7,317 bases of DNA from Pseudomonadota bacterium (GTDB lineage Bacteria > Pseudomonadota > Gammaproteobacteria > Steroidobacterales > Steroidobacteraceae): positions 1 through 7,317 of the forward strand of contig JAKAZP010000128.1 of the NCBI GenBank assembly GCA_021815905.1. Direction: 5' to 3'. The notes under the pieces were generated by a model. That model made no database searches and was not told the origin of the DNA. It saw only the letters and a program-made list of their open reading frames with translations. Below are positions 1-6,114 of this stretch, in pieces; within the stretch, counting starts at the first letter, position 1, and each line of letters starts with the position of its first letter. The position numbers and the translations under genes were made by a program.

Positions 1-12
1 GCGCTGAAGCCC

Positions 13-41
13 ATTATAGCGGCGTTCTGTATAGCAAAAAA
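13..41 (-). promoter_or_regulatory. Possible leftward promoter leaving the window
   Basis: Read on the minus strand, positions 18-13 give a perfect TATAAT -10 box. A T-rich stretch (TTTTTT) lies 17 bases upstream in the place of a -35 box, which matches TTGACA poorly. Transcription would start about position 6 and run left out of the window, so the gene served cannot be seen. The AT-rich segment stands out from the GC-rich surroundings. The -10 is convincing as a motif and the -35 is weak. Confidence 0.35.
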
Positions 42-75
42 TAGTTCTCTTATATGGAACACACTCCGCGGGTTT

Positions 76-89
76 GCGGGGCGCCCCGC
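76..89. repeat. Perfect 14-base GC palindrome downstream of the sigma gene
   Basis: GCGGGGCGCCCCGC is its own reverse complement. It lies 74 bases beyond the stop codon of the minus-strand sigma-factor gene and could form part of a transcript end, but no T-run follows it directly in that direction. The nearest T-run (positions 40-35 read leftward) follows a very short GTTC/GAAC stem at 60-57 and 47-44. A terminator is possible but not well supported, and GC-rich DNA produces such palindromes by chance. Confidence 0.3.
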
Positions 90-152
90 CGCCGCGGACC
101 GGGGTGTTGATTCCCTCCCGGCAACTCCGCGTCGCCGTTCCGCGGGTCGCCC

Positions 153-334
153 GGGGGGACGGCTCACCCGAGCCGTATGTCGAGCTCGGCGAGACGCGCC
201 GGATCCGTGACGATGTCGATGCCGGCGATGACGCCGCGCTCGACGGTGAACAGGAAAGCCGCCCGAACCTGTGCGCCGACCGCCCACACCCCGCCTGGCT
301 CGCCGTCGATGAGCGCGGCCACCGCGCCGCGCGC
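153..334. repeat. Direct-repeat copy A (3' end of the sigma gene)
   Basis: This segment, mostly the last third of the sigma-factor coding region plus a few bases past its stop, matches 5605-5781 in the same orientation. Positions 208-243 are identical to 5655-5690 (36 bases). By hand alignment the roughly 137 bases beyond a 5-base indel are about 89 percent identical. Together the copies flank the NO-detoxification operon. Confidence 0.85.
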
Positions 335-1045
335 GCGGCCCTTGAACGTGCCGGCCACGCGCCAGGCGCCGCGTATTTCCGCGGCGAGCTCGGGGGCGCC
401 GCGGGCTTGCCGCGCGGCCGCCTGCCGCACCGCCCGGTCGTCGGCCCGGAGCACCACCTCCGGCGACAGTATGGCGAGCAATCGCTCGAAGTCGCCGTCG
501 CGCGATGCCGAGAAGAATGCGGCGACCAGCTCGCGGTGCTGCGCGATGTCGGATGGGTGAGTTTCGGTGCCCCGGACCCGGCGCCGCGCCCGACTTGCGA
601 GCTGCCGAGCCGCGGCCGGCGAGCGATCGAGGATGCGAGCGATCTCCTCGAACGGCAGATCGAACAGGTCATGCAGCACGAATGCGACGCGCTCGGCAGG
701 GGCCAGCGTGCCGAGAACCGCGAGCAGCGCGGGACCGGTCGCATCGGCCAGCGCGAGCTCGTCTTCCGGGCTGGCCTCACCCGGCACGTCGGCAGCGGCT
801 GCAAGCGGCTCCTCCCGCCGCGAACGGCGCGAGCGCAGCATGTCGAGGCACACCCTCGCGAGGACGGTCGTCAGCCAGCCGCCGAGATTCGTCAGCTCGC
901 ACGAGTCCGAGCGGTGCAGCTTGAGCCAGGTCTCCTGCACCGCATCGTCCGCGTCGGCGGCCGAGCCCAACATCCGGTACGCCACCGCCCGCAGACGAGC
1001 TCGGCTCTCATCGAATTCTCGCGCCAGCCAGTCGTCCGCGCTCAC
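164..1045 (-). CDS. ECF sigma factor with C-terminal SnoaL-like domain (ECF41/ECF56-like)
   Basis: A 293-residue alternative sigma factor that directs RNA polymerase to a small promoter set. Sigma region 2 covers about residues 5-75 (AYRMLG, DDAVQETWL, GGWLTTVLARVCLDMLRSR). Sigma region 4 covers about 112-160, with the helix-turn-helix in LPFEEIARILDRSPAAARQL followed by ASRARRRVRG. Residues about 165-293 form a SnoaL-like extension (AFFSASRDGDFERLLAILSP, then TDPARLAELD at the end). In this class the extension replaces an anti-sigma factor and controls activity. The WLPEP linker and DGGGK motif I associate with classical ECF41 are absent, so ECF56 or a divergent ECF41 is more likely. The GTG start at 1045 is chosen because GAGGG lies 5 bases upstream. 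An in-frame ATG at 1201 would overlap the upstream YCII gene by over 100 bases. The gene lies 43 bases downstream of that gene and is probably cotranscribed. Confidence 0.9.
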   Translation of the reverse strand: MSADDWLAREFDESRARLRAVAYRMLGSAADADDAVQETWLKLHRSDSCELTNLGGWLTTVLARVCLDMLRSRRSRREEPLAAAADVPGEASPEDELALADATGPALLAVLGTLAPAERVAFVLHDLFDLPFEEIARILDRSPAAARQLASRARRRVRGTETHPSDIAQHRELVAAFFSASRDGDFERLLAILSPEVVLRADDRAVRQAAARQARGAPELAAEIRGAWRVAGTFKGRARGAVAALIDGEPGGVWAVGAQVRAAFLFTVERGVIAGIDIVTDPARLAELDIRLG

Positions 1046-1088
1046 CACAGCCCTCGCAGTTCCGGCGAATGGCGCTCGCCGTCGCCGG

Positions 1089-1445
1089 CTACCAGTATTG
1101 CTCCGCCGGGCGAATCTCGACAGCGCCTCCGAGACGGGCCGCGGGAATGCGCGCGGCGACCTGGATCGCAGCATCCATGCTCTCGGCTTCGAGCACGGCA
1201 TACCCTCCGGCGCCTTCGGCGAGGTAGGTACCGTCCCTGACCTCAGGCCTGCCGTTCCTCATCTGTACGGTCCGTGCCGCGCCCGGCAATCCCAGGGGCA
1301 GGCCCGGGGCGACCCCAGGCGTCTTCCCGAACGCCGCATAGTCGGCGTAGATCGCCTTCTGTTCCGCGCCCGGCAGCGCCTTCCAGCGGTCGGACCCGGG
1401 CAACGCGGGATCGGGCCCTTGAAAGATCAGCAGTACGTATTTCAT
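1089..1445 (-). CDS. YCII-family (DGPF-type) small protein
   Basis: A 118-residue protein of the YCII/DGPF family, a ferredoxin-like fold commonly encoded beside ECF sigma factors. Its biochemical role is not settled. It begins MKYVLLIFQG, the usual first strand. The region usually reading TDGPFAE is here RDGTYLAEG (residues 70-78), followed by the family's GGYAVLEAESMDAAIQVAARIP pattern (residues 80-101) and a VEIRP strand near the end. It ends EQYW. Length is normal for the family. The start is firm: AGGAGG is 6 bases upstream of the ATG. It is the first gene of the operon with the sigma factor, under a promoter resembling that sigma class's own target. Replacement of the PF of DGPF by TY is a modest departure from the typical motif. 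Confidence 0.85.
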   Translation of the reverse strand: MKYVLLIFQGPDPALPGSDRWKALPGAEQKAIYADYAAFGKTPGVAPGLPLGLPGAARTVQMRNGRPEVRDGTYLAEGAGGYAVLEAESMDAAIQVAARIPAARLGGAVEIRPAEQYW

Positions 1446-1451
1446 GGCGAA

Positions 1452-1457
1452 CCTCCT
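1452..1457 (-). promoter_or_regulatory. Perfect ribosome binding site of the YCII gene
   Basis: On the minus strand this reads AGGAGG, 6 bases before the ATG at 1445. It fixes the start of the YCII protein and rules out the longer open frame that extends to 1631. Confidence 0.85.
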
Positions 1458-1466
1458 CGTCTGCAT

Positions 1467-1494
1467 GACGGATGGGGAGGGTGCGAGTGTGACG
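1467..1494 (-). promoter_or_regulatory. Candidate ECF41-type promoter for the YCII-sigma operon
   Basis: Minus strand: CGTCACA at 1494-1488, 17 bases, then CGTC at 1470-1467. The ECF41 promoter consensus I recall is TGTCACA with a similar spacer and CGTC, so the -35 matches 6 of 7 and the -10 fully. Transcription would start near 1460, giving a leader of about 15 bases that contains the perfect AGGAGG. The position fits positive autoregulation of the operon by the sigma factor it encodes. This is based on motif match and geometry only. Confidence 0.6.
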
Positions 1495-1742
1495 ACAGAG
1501 GCTCCCGGCATGCCGCCCGTCGCGCAGGTCCGCTCGAGGACCGGGATGCCGGCCGCTTCATCGGGGCATCCCCGCTGCGACCGTGCGGCCGGACCTCGCC
1601 CGCCCTTCGGATTACTACGTATGGCCGGCATCGGCCGGGAGCTGGAATATATATCGGGCCGCGATCAAAGCGCCGCCGCCGCGGGCGGAAACCCCCGCGA
1701 TCCGCGCTTTCTGCGACCTGCGCCTTTGCGAGGAATCGAGCC

Positions 1743-4076
1743 ATGACCCAGCCTTCCTCAACCCCTTCCCGATCGGACGAGGACCCCGTCGGCGCCGTGC
1801 TCAAGTGGACGCTGCTCGCGGTCGCCACCGTGACCTTCGCGATGCTCGGCTGGTCCACGGTCGCCACCTACCGGAACTCTCCGCCGATCCCCGCGAGGTT
1901 CGTCGCGCCCGATGGCTCGACCCTCATGACGTCCGCCGACATCGTGGCCGGCAAGAGCGGCTTTCAGCGCGCCGACCTGATGGACTACGGAAGCCTCTAC
2001 GGCATGGGCTCGTACTTCGGTGAGGATTACACCGCGGCGAACCTCGTCAGGCTCGCCGGACTCACCGAAGGCGATCTGGCCGGCGATCGGGCCGGGAAGG
2101 CGCTCTCGCAGCTCTCGCCGGAGGATCGGGCGGCCATCAAGGCGGCCATGCGGCGGGAGCTGCAGGGCATCGATCTCACTCAGCCGGTCGTGATGCTCCC
2201 GAGGGCCGTGGCGCGCGCGATTCCCTCGCTGCGAAGCGAGATCGTCGGCTCGCTCCTGCATCACGACTACGCCAAGGGCTGGACGCAGGCCTACAGCCTC
2301 GATCCCGCAAGCGCGGCGCAGACGGCGGATTTCCTGATCTACTCCTCGATCACGACCGTGGCGCGCCGTCCGGGCGGGATCGCCTCCTGGACCCAGAACT
2401 GGCCCTTCGAGCCGCTGGTCGGCAACACGCCGACGACCAGCACTTTTCAGTGGACCTGGATCAGCTTCTGCTTCACGTTCTTCGCCTTCGGCGCGGTGCT
2501 GTTCGTCTACGAGCGCTACATCAACACTCCGGACGAGGCGCCGATGGACCCCACGCTCGGCCAGTTCCGGGCGCTCACGCCGAGCCAGCGGCGCATCGGC
2601 AAGTACTTCCTGGTCGTGGCCGGGGTCCTGCTGCTGCAGATCCTCGCCGGCTCCGTCATGGCGCACTATTACTCCGAGCGCTCGAGCTTCTACGGCATCC
2701 CGGTCGACCGCTTCCTGCCATTCAACTTCCTGCGCGACGTGCACATTCAATCGCCGATCGTCTGGATCGGAGTGTCCTGGATCGGCGCGGCGCTCTTCCT
2801 GGCTCCCGCCATCAGTCGTACCGAGGCCGTGGGACAGGCGTGGCTCGTGGACGCGCTCTTCTGGGCGACGGTCGTCATCGTCATCGGGGCGCTCGCGGGC
2901 AATTACCTCGACATCATGGGTTATGTGAAGAAGGGCTGGTTCTGGTTCGGCCAGCAGGGGCTTTCCTACATCCAGCTCGGCCGCGCCTGGCAGATCGGCT
3001 TCTTCGCCGGGCTCGCCATCTGGAGCGCGCTCGTCTTCCGTGCGCTCTGGCCCAATGCACCCACGCGCGCCGCCGCCGCCCGCGCCTTCTGGTCGGGACG
3101 GATTCGCCTCGAGAATCTGCTGTGGGCGTCCACGGTCAACATCGCCGTGCTCTACGCCTTCGGCATGATCCCGCTCACCGGGGTCGAGAAGTCCTTCACC
3201 ATCTCGGATTTCTGGCGCTGGTGGGTGGTGCATCTTTGGGTCGAGCAGTCCTTCGAGTTCTTCGCCGCTGCGATCAGCGCCTACCTGCTGATGGCGCTAG
3301 GCCTGGTGTCACGACGGCTCGCCGAGCGCTCGGTCTACCTCGAGCTGATCCTGATCTTCCTGGGCGGAGTGCTCGGCGTCGGCCACCACATGTACTGGGC
3401 CGGAGAGCCGGGCATGTGGGTACCGCTGGGCTCGGTGTTCTCGTTCATCGAGGTGCTGCCGCTGCTGCTCCTCATCATCGACGCCATCCAGCACCATCGC
3501 CTCATCAAGGCAGCCGGCCAGTTCAAATACGGCTTGGCCTATCTGTACATCGTGGGCGCCGCCTTCTGGAACTTCGTCGGAGCCGGAGTCTTCGGCGGCG
3601 GCACCCTGAACGCTCCGCTCGTCAACTATTACGAGCACGCGACCTTCCTGACGCTCAACCATGCCCACACCGCGCTCTTCGGCGCCTTTGGACTCCTCGG
3701 GCTCGGGCTCATCTACTTCTGCCTGCGTTACGCGGCGGGCGAGGAGTACTCCTTCAGCGAGAAGGCCGGCCGCTGGGCATTCTGGCTCTACAACGCCGGC
3801 CTGGTGCTCTGGATCGCCCTCAATTTCTTCCCGATCGGCTGGCCGCAGCTCGCGGCGGTCTACGAGCACGGTCTCGCCTATGCGCGCAGTCAGGCGTTCT
3901 ATGACACGACGCTCTTCTGGCAGTGGATGCGGATGCCGGGCGACATCGTGTTCGCCGCCGGCGCGCTGCTCATGAGCTGGGACTTCCTCGTGAAGCTGCG
4001 ACCGCTCATCCGCGGGCGTGCGCGCACCGGCGAGCGCCTCGGCGCCCTGCCTCAGCCGCGCGAGAAGGTGACGTGA
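1743..4076 (+). CDS. norB: Quinol-dependent nitric oxide reductase (qNor, single subunit)
   Basis: A 777-residue inner-membrane enzyme reducing 2 NO to N2O with electrons from quinol. It has one N-terminal membrane helix (about 19-41), a large periplasmic domain to about residue 230 with no CxxCH heme site (hence the quinol and not the cytochrome c type), then a heme-copper-oxidase-like helix bundle. Expected ligands are present: H334 and H642 for heme b, H640 for heme b3, and H497, H548, H549 and E501 for non-heme FeB, with E505 one turn further. Spacings from H497 onward agree with the Geobacillus qNOR numbering as I recall it, at a constant offset. The motifs are VVHLWVEQSFEFFA, GVGHHMYWAGEP and LNHAHTALFGAFG. 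An oddity: the segment usually like GxEYxxLGRxWQ reads GLSYIQLGRAWQ (406-417), without the acidic residues. The ATG has GAGGA 8 bases upstream; the frame is open far upstream to 567, but that part is non-coding shadow. It overlaps nnrS by 4 bases. The symbol norZ is also used. Confidence 0.96.
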   Translation: MTQPSSTPSRSDEDPVGAVLKWTLLAVATVTFAMLGWSTVATYRNSPPIPARFVAPDGSTLMTSADIVAGKSGFQRADLMDYGSLYGMGSYFGEDYTAANLVRLAGLTEGDLAGDRAGKALSQLSPEDRAAIKAAMRRELQGIDLTQPVVMLPRAVARAIPSLRSEIVGSLLHHDYAKGWTQAYSLDPASAAQTADFLIYSSITTVARRPGGIASWTQNWPFEPLVGNTPTTSTFQWTWISFCFTFFAFGAVLFVYERYINTPDEAPMDPTLGQFRALTPSQRRIGKYFLVVAGVLLLQILAGSVMAHYYSERSSFYGIPVDRFLPFNFLRDVHIQSPIVWIGVSWIGAALFLAPAISRTEAVGQAWLVDALFWATVVIVIGALAGNYLDIMGYVKKGWFWFGQQGLSYIQLGRAWQIGFFAGLAIWSALVFRALWPNAPTRAAAARAFWSGRIRLENLLWASTVNIAVLYAFGMIPLTGVEKSFTISDFWRWWVVHLWVEQSFEFFAAAISAYLLMALGLVSRRLAERSVYLELILIFLGGVLGVGHHMYWAGEPGMWVPLGSVFSFIEVLPLLLLIIDAIQHHRLIKAAGQFKYGLAYLYIVGAAFWNFVGAGVFGGGTLNAPLVNYYEHATFLTLNHAHTALFGAFGLLGLGLIYFCLRYAAGEEYSFSEKAGRWAFWLYNAGLVLWIALNFFPIGWPQLAAVYEHGLAYARSQAFYDTTLFWQWMRMPGDIVFAAGALLMSWDFLVKLRPLIRGRARTGERLGALPQPREKVT

Positions 4077-5284
4077 GCGCACGAGGAGACGCCGTGGACG
4101 GCACGGGCGAGAGTCGGTCGAGCCTCTCGAGACTCGCGCTGTTCTCGTACGGGTTCCGGCCGTTCTTCCTCGGCGCGGGGCTCTGGGCGGCGGCGGCCAT
4201 GGCGCTGTGGATCGCGATGCTGACCACCGGACTCGAGCTGCCCAGCCGCTTCGTTCCGCTGGCGTGGCACATCCACGAGATGCTCTTCGGGTTCGTGCTG
4301 GCGGCGGTGGCCGGGTTCCTGTTGACCGCGATCCCCAACTGGACCGGGCGCGCCCCCGTGTCCGGAGCGGCGCTCGCAACGCTGTTCGGGCTCTGGGCGC
4401 TCGGCCGGGTGGTCTCGCTCGTCTCGGCCTGGATGCCGGCGTGGCTCGCCATAGCCGCCGACCTCGCCTTTCCCCTCGCGCTCGCCGCGGTGGTCGCCCG
4501 GGAGATCCTCCTCAGCGGCAACCGCCGGAACTTCCCGATCATCGTGCCCGTGGCGGTGCTCGCCCTCGCCGACCTGTCGACGGACCTCGGCCTCGAGGGC
4601 TTCCGCGCAGCGAGCGGTTACGGCTGGCGCCTCGGACTCGCCGGCATCCTCACCCTGATCTCGGTCATCGGCGGCCGGATCGTGCCGAGCTTCACGCGCA
4701 ACTGGCTGGTCTCGCGGCGGCAGGCACGGCTGCCCGCGGCTCCCGGTGTCATCGATGGCCTCTCCCTCGGCTTCCTGCACGCATCACTCCTCGCATGGGC
4801 GCTCGCTCCCGAGGCGCGCGCGGCCGGAATCGCCCTGCTCTGTGCCGCCGTCGTCAATCTCCGGCGTCTCGCTCGATGGAGGGGCATGGACACCCGCTCC
4901 GAGCCCCTGCTCCTCGTGCTGCATGTCGGCTACGCGTGGTTGGTGCTCGGCGTCGGCGCGCTCGGGGCCGCGGTTCTCGATCCCCGCATTCCTCTGAGCG
5001 CGGCCATTCACGCGCTCACCGCCGGGGCCATCGGCACCATGATCCTTGCCGTGATGACGCGGGCGATCCGCGGTCACACCGGCCAGAAGCTGTCCGCGGA
5101 CCCGACGACGATTCTCATCTACGCGCTCGCAACCCTGGCCGCGTTGGCGAGAGTCGCCGCCGCGCTGTCGCAGGCGGCGAGCGCGGATCTGCTGCTCGCG
5201 GCCGCCGCCCTCTGGATCGGCGCCTTCGGTCTGTTCGCGCTGCGCCATGCGCCGCTCCTGCTTCGCGCGCGCAGCGAGCGCTAA
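4073..5284 (+). CDS. nnrS: NnrS family heme-copper membrane protein
   Basis: A 403-residue polytopic inner-membrane protein of the NnrS family, known to relieve nitrosative stress and usually controlled by NO-responsive regulators. About twelve hydrophobic segments are visible. Family motifs in order: LFSYGFRPFFLGAGLW near the N terminus, WHIHEMLFGF (W65-F74; H66 and H68 are candidate metal or heme ligands), GGRIVPSFTRNWL, and HALTAGAIGTMILAVMTRA (H313) running into RGHTGQ (H335). The GTG start at 4073 overlaps the norB stop (GTGA), with AGAAGG 4 bases upstream, suggesting translational coupling. A second in-frame GTG at 4094 has a better GAGGAG 5 bases upstream and would give 396 residues, so the exact start is open. 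The link with NO reductase supports a nitrosative-stress role. Confidence 0.94.
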   Translation: MSARGDAVDGTGESRSSLSRLALFSYGFRPFFLGAGLWAAAAMALWIAMLTTGLELPSRFVPLAWHIHEMLFGFVLAAVAGFLLTAIPNWTGRAPVSGAALATLFGLWALGRVVSLVSAWMPAWLAIAADLAFPLALAAVVAREILLSGNRRNFPIIVPVAVLALADLSTDLGLEGFRAASGYGWRLGLAGILTLISVIGGRIVPSFTRNWLVSRRQARLPAAPGVIDGLSLGFLHASLLAWALAPEARAAGIALLCAAVVNLRRLARWRGMDTRSEPLLLVLHVGYAWLVLGVGALGAAVLDPRIPLSAAIHALTAGAIGTMILAVMTRAIRGHTGQKLSADPTTILIYALATLAALARVAAALSQAASADLLLAAAALWIGAFGLFALRHAPLLLRARSER

Positions 5285-5307
5285 GGCAATCCCCGGATAC
5301 ACCGACG

Positions 5308-5514
5308 ATGCGCAAGTTTCCCATTCGCCCGGGCCACCCCGAACGGCTCTGCTGGGGCTGCGAGCATCTCTGTCCGGCCGATGACATGCGCTGCGGCAAC
5401 GGCACCGAGCGCGGCCAGCATCCGATCGAGCTCTGGGGCGAGGACTGGATGAACTTCGGCAGCGAGGCCGAGGAGAGCGGCAAGCCGCCGGAGGATCCCA
5501 AGCAACACCGTTGA
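5308..5514 (+). CDS. DUF3079 small cysteine-containing protein
   Basis: A 68-residue hydrophilic protein matching my recollection of the DUF3079 family: FPIRPGHPERLCWGCEHLC near the start, RCGNG, then HPIELWGEDW. Four cysteines (C15, C18, C22, C29) form a CxxC-x3-C-x6-C cluster that could bind zinc or an iron-sulfur cluster; this is inference. No membrane segment or signal peptide. Function is unknown. It lies 23 bases after nnrS on the same strand and is probably the third gene of the NO operon. The Shine-Dalgarno is weak (GGA about 10 bases upstream), so it may rely on readthrough from nnrS. The C-terminal 15 residues are charged and probably disordered. Confidence 0.88.
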   Translation: MRKFPIRPGHPERLCWGCEHLCPADDMRCGNGTERGQHPIELWGEDWMNFGSEAEESGKPPEDPKQHR

Positions 5515-5515
5515 C

Positions 5516-5532
5516 GAGGCGCCACCGGCCTC
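5516..5532. repeat. Short hairpin after the NO operon
   Basis: GAGGC, seven bases, GCCTC begins two bases after the DUF3079 stop codon. It could end or stabilise the operon transcript, but the stem is only 5 pairs and no T-run follows, so it does not qualify as an intrinsic terminator. Confidence 0.25.
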
Positions 5533-5604
5533 ATCGTTCGGCAGAGTGCAAGCCGCCGAAATGCACCCGCGCCGTGACAGCGCCAGACTCCAGCCGGACG
5601 GAGA

Positions 5605-5781
5605 GGGGGGACGGCTCACTCGAGCCGTCGAGGCCGGCGGACACGCCGGATTCATGACGATGTCGATGCCGGCGATGACGCCGCGCTCGATGGTGAACAC
5701 CAGGGCCGCCCGAACCTGAGACCCGACCGCCCACTCCCCGCCTGCCTCGCCGCCGATGAGCGCGGCCGCCGAGCCGCGCGC
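5605..5781 (-). pseudogene. Decayed C-terminal fragment of a second SnoaL-domain sigma factor
   Basis: Reading minus-strand from about 5781, the frame gives ARGSAAALIGGEAGGEW, then AVGSQVRAALVFTIERGV, then IAGIDIVMNPA. This matches ARGAVAALIDGEPGGVW, AVGAQVRAAFLFTVERGV and IAGIDIVTDPA in the intact sigma factor at 164-1045. A net 5-base deletion then shifts the frame, so the ending becomes CPPASTARVS in place of RLAELDIRLG. Everything upstream (sigma regions 2 and 4 and the start of the extension) is missing. Several differences change amino acids, and MNP is closer to the NPDKL motif recalled from classical ECF41 than TDP is. The fragment may therefore come from a paralog and not from a recent copy. 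It cannot be a functional sigma factor. Confidence 0.85.
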
Positions 5782-6114
5782 CCGTCGTGATCACGCTCAT
5801 CTTCCTCCCGCCGGACGTCGGGTGTCCGGTGCCAGTGCGCGGCAACCGTGCATCACTGCGCGCCGCACCGTCGGCACCCCGAATCCCGCAAGAAGGCCGA
5901 AGCGTACACGGCGTTCGTTACGTACGGCGAAGAGCGCCGAGGGTGCGCAATCGCAGTTCGACTTGTCCGCCGCCCTCGCAAAGCGGGGCGTACGTCAACT
6001 TGTTGGCGCGTCAGGAATTTCGGCTGGATCCGTCTGCGCGTGGTCCTGGAGCCGTTCGGTCCTCGACGCGCACGCCGGAGGCAGGAAGCGGCCTCGATGT
6101 CAGCGCGAGAGCAC
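5782..6114. other. Stretch without an identifiable gene
   Basis: Several long open frames cross this segment on both strands, but none has recognisable family content or a consistent third-position GC bias. At its left end, minus-strand ATG at 5800 with GGAGG just upstream begins MSVIT and then runs into the sigma fragment out of frame. GAGGC/GCCTC at 6078-6095 is a weak 5-pair hairpin downstream of the small membrane gene. Confidence 0.5.

Larger units (their letters stand above)
1446..1742. other. Divergent intergenic region between the sigma operon and norB
   Basis: About 300 bases without a credible gene. It carries the leftward ECF-type promoter at its left end. An AT-rich island at 1646-1654 (AATATATAT) could be the -10 of a rightward norB promoter, with no good -35 upstream. 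GGCCG-GCAT-CGGCC at 1623-1636 is a short inverted repeat about 25 bases from that island, and the sequence GGCCGGCATC there also recurs inverted at 1545-1554. Only an isolated ATCAA half-site (1664-1668) resembles an FNR/NNR box. No GTCA-N3-TGAC (NorR) or NsrR-like operator was seen. Confidence 0.5.

Noticed and set aside
35..60. Intrinsic terminator of the sigma operon
   Set aside because: The stem before the T-run is only 4 pairs with a 9-base loop; too weak to call.
74..1240. 388-residue plus-strand open frame
   Set aside because: Shadow of the minus-strand sigma gene; GC-rich coding DNA leaves such frames open. No family features.
1664..1668. FNR/NNR site upstream of norB
   Set aside because: Only one half-site (ATCAA) exists; the other arm (CGGGC) does not match TTGAT.
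567..1742. Plus-strand upstream extension of the norB frame (open from 567)
   Set aside because: It is antisense to the sigma and YCII genes, has Arg/Ser-rich shadow composition, and the family N terminus begins at the ATG at 1743 with a good ribosome site.
1758..3233. 491-residue minus-strand open frame opposite norB
   Set aside because: Low-complexity Arg/Glu/Gly/Asp-rich composition typical of the antisense of a GC-rich membrane-protein gene. norB is unambiguous.
4207..5514. 435-residue plus-strand open frame ending at the DUF3079 stop
   Set aside because: Only its last 68 codons (from 5308) are real; the rest is an out-of-frame reading of nnrS.
5983..6015. Integron attC-like site (CGTCAAC/GTTGGCG)
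   Set aside because: The arms are almost adjacent, and the paired outer and inner boxes of an attC site are missing. No integrase or cassette array.
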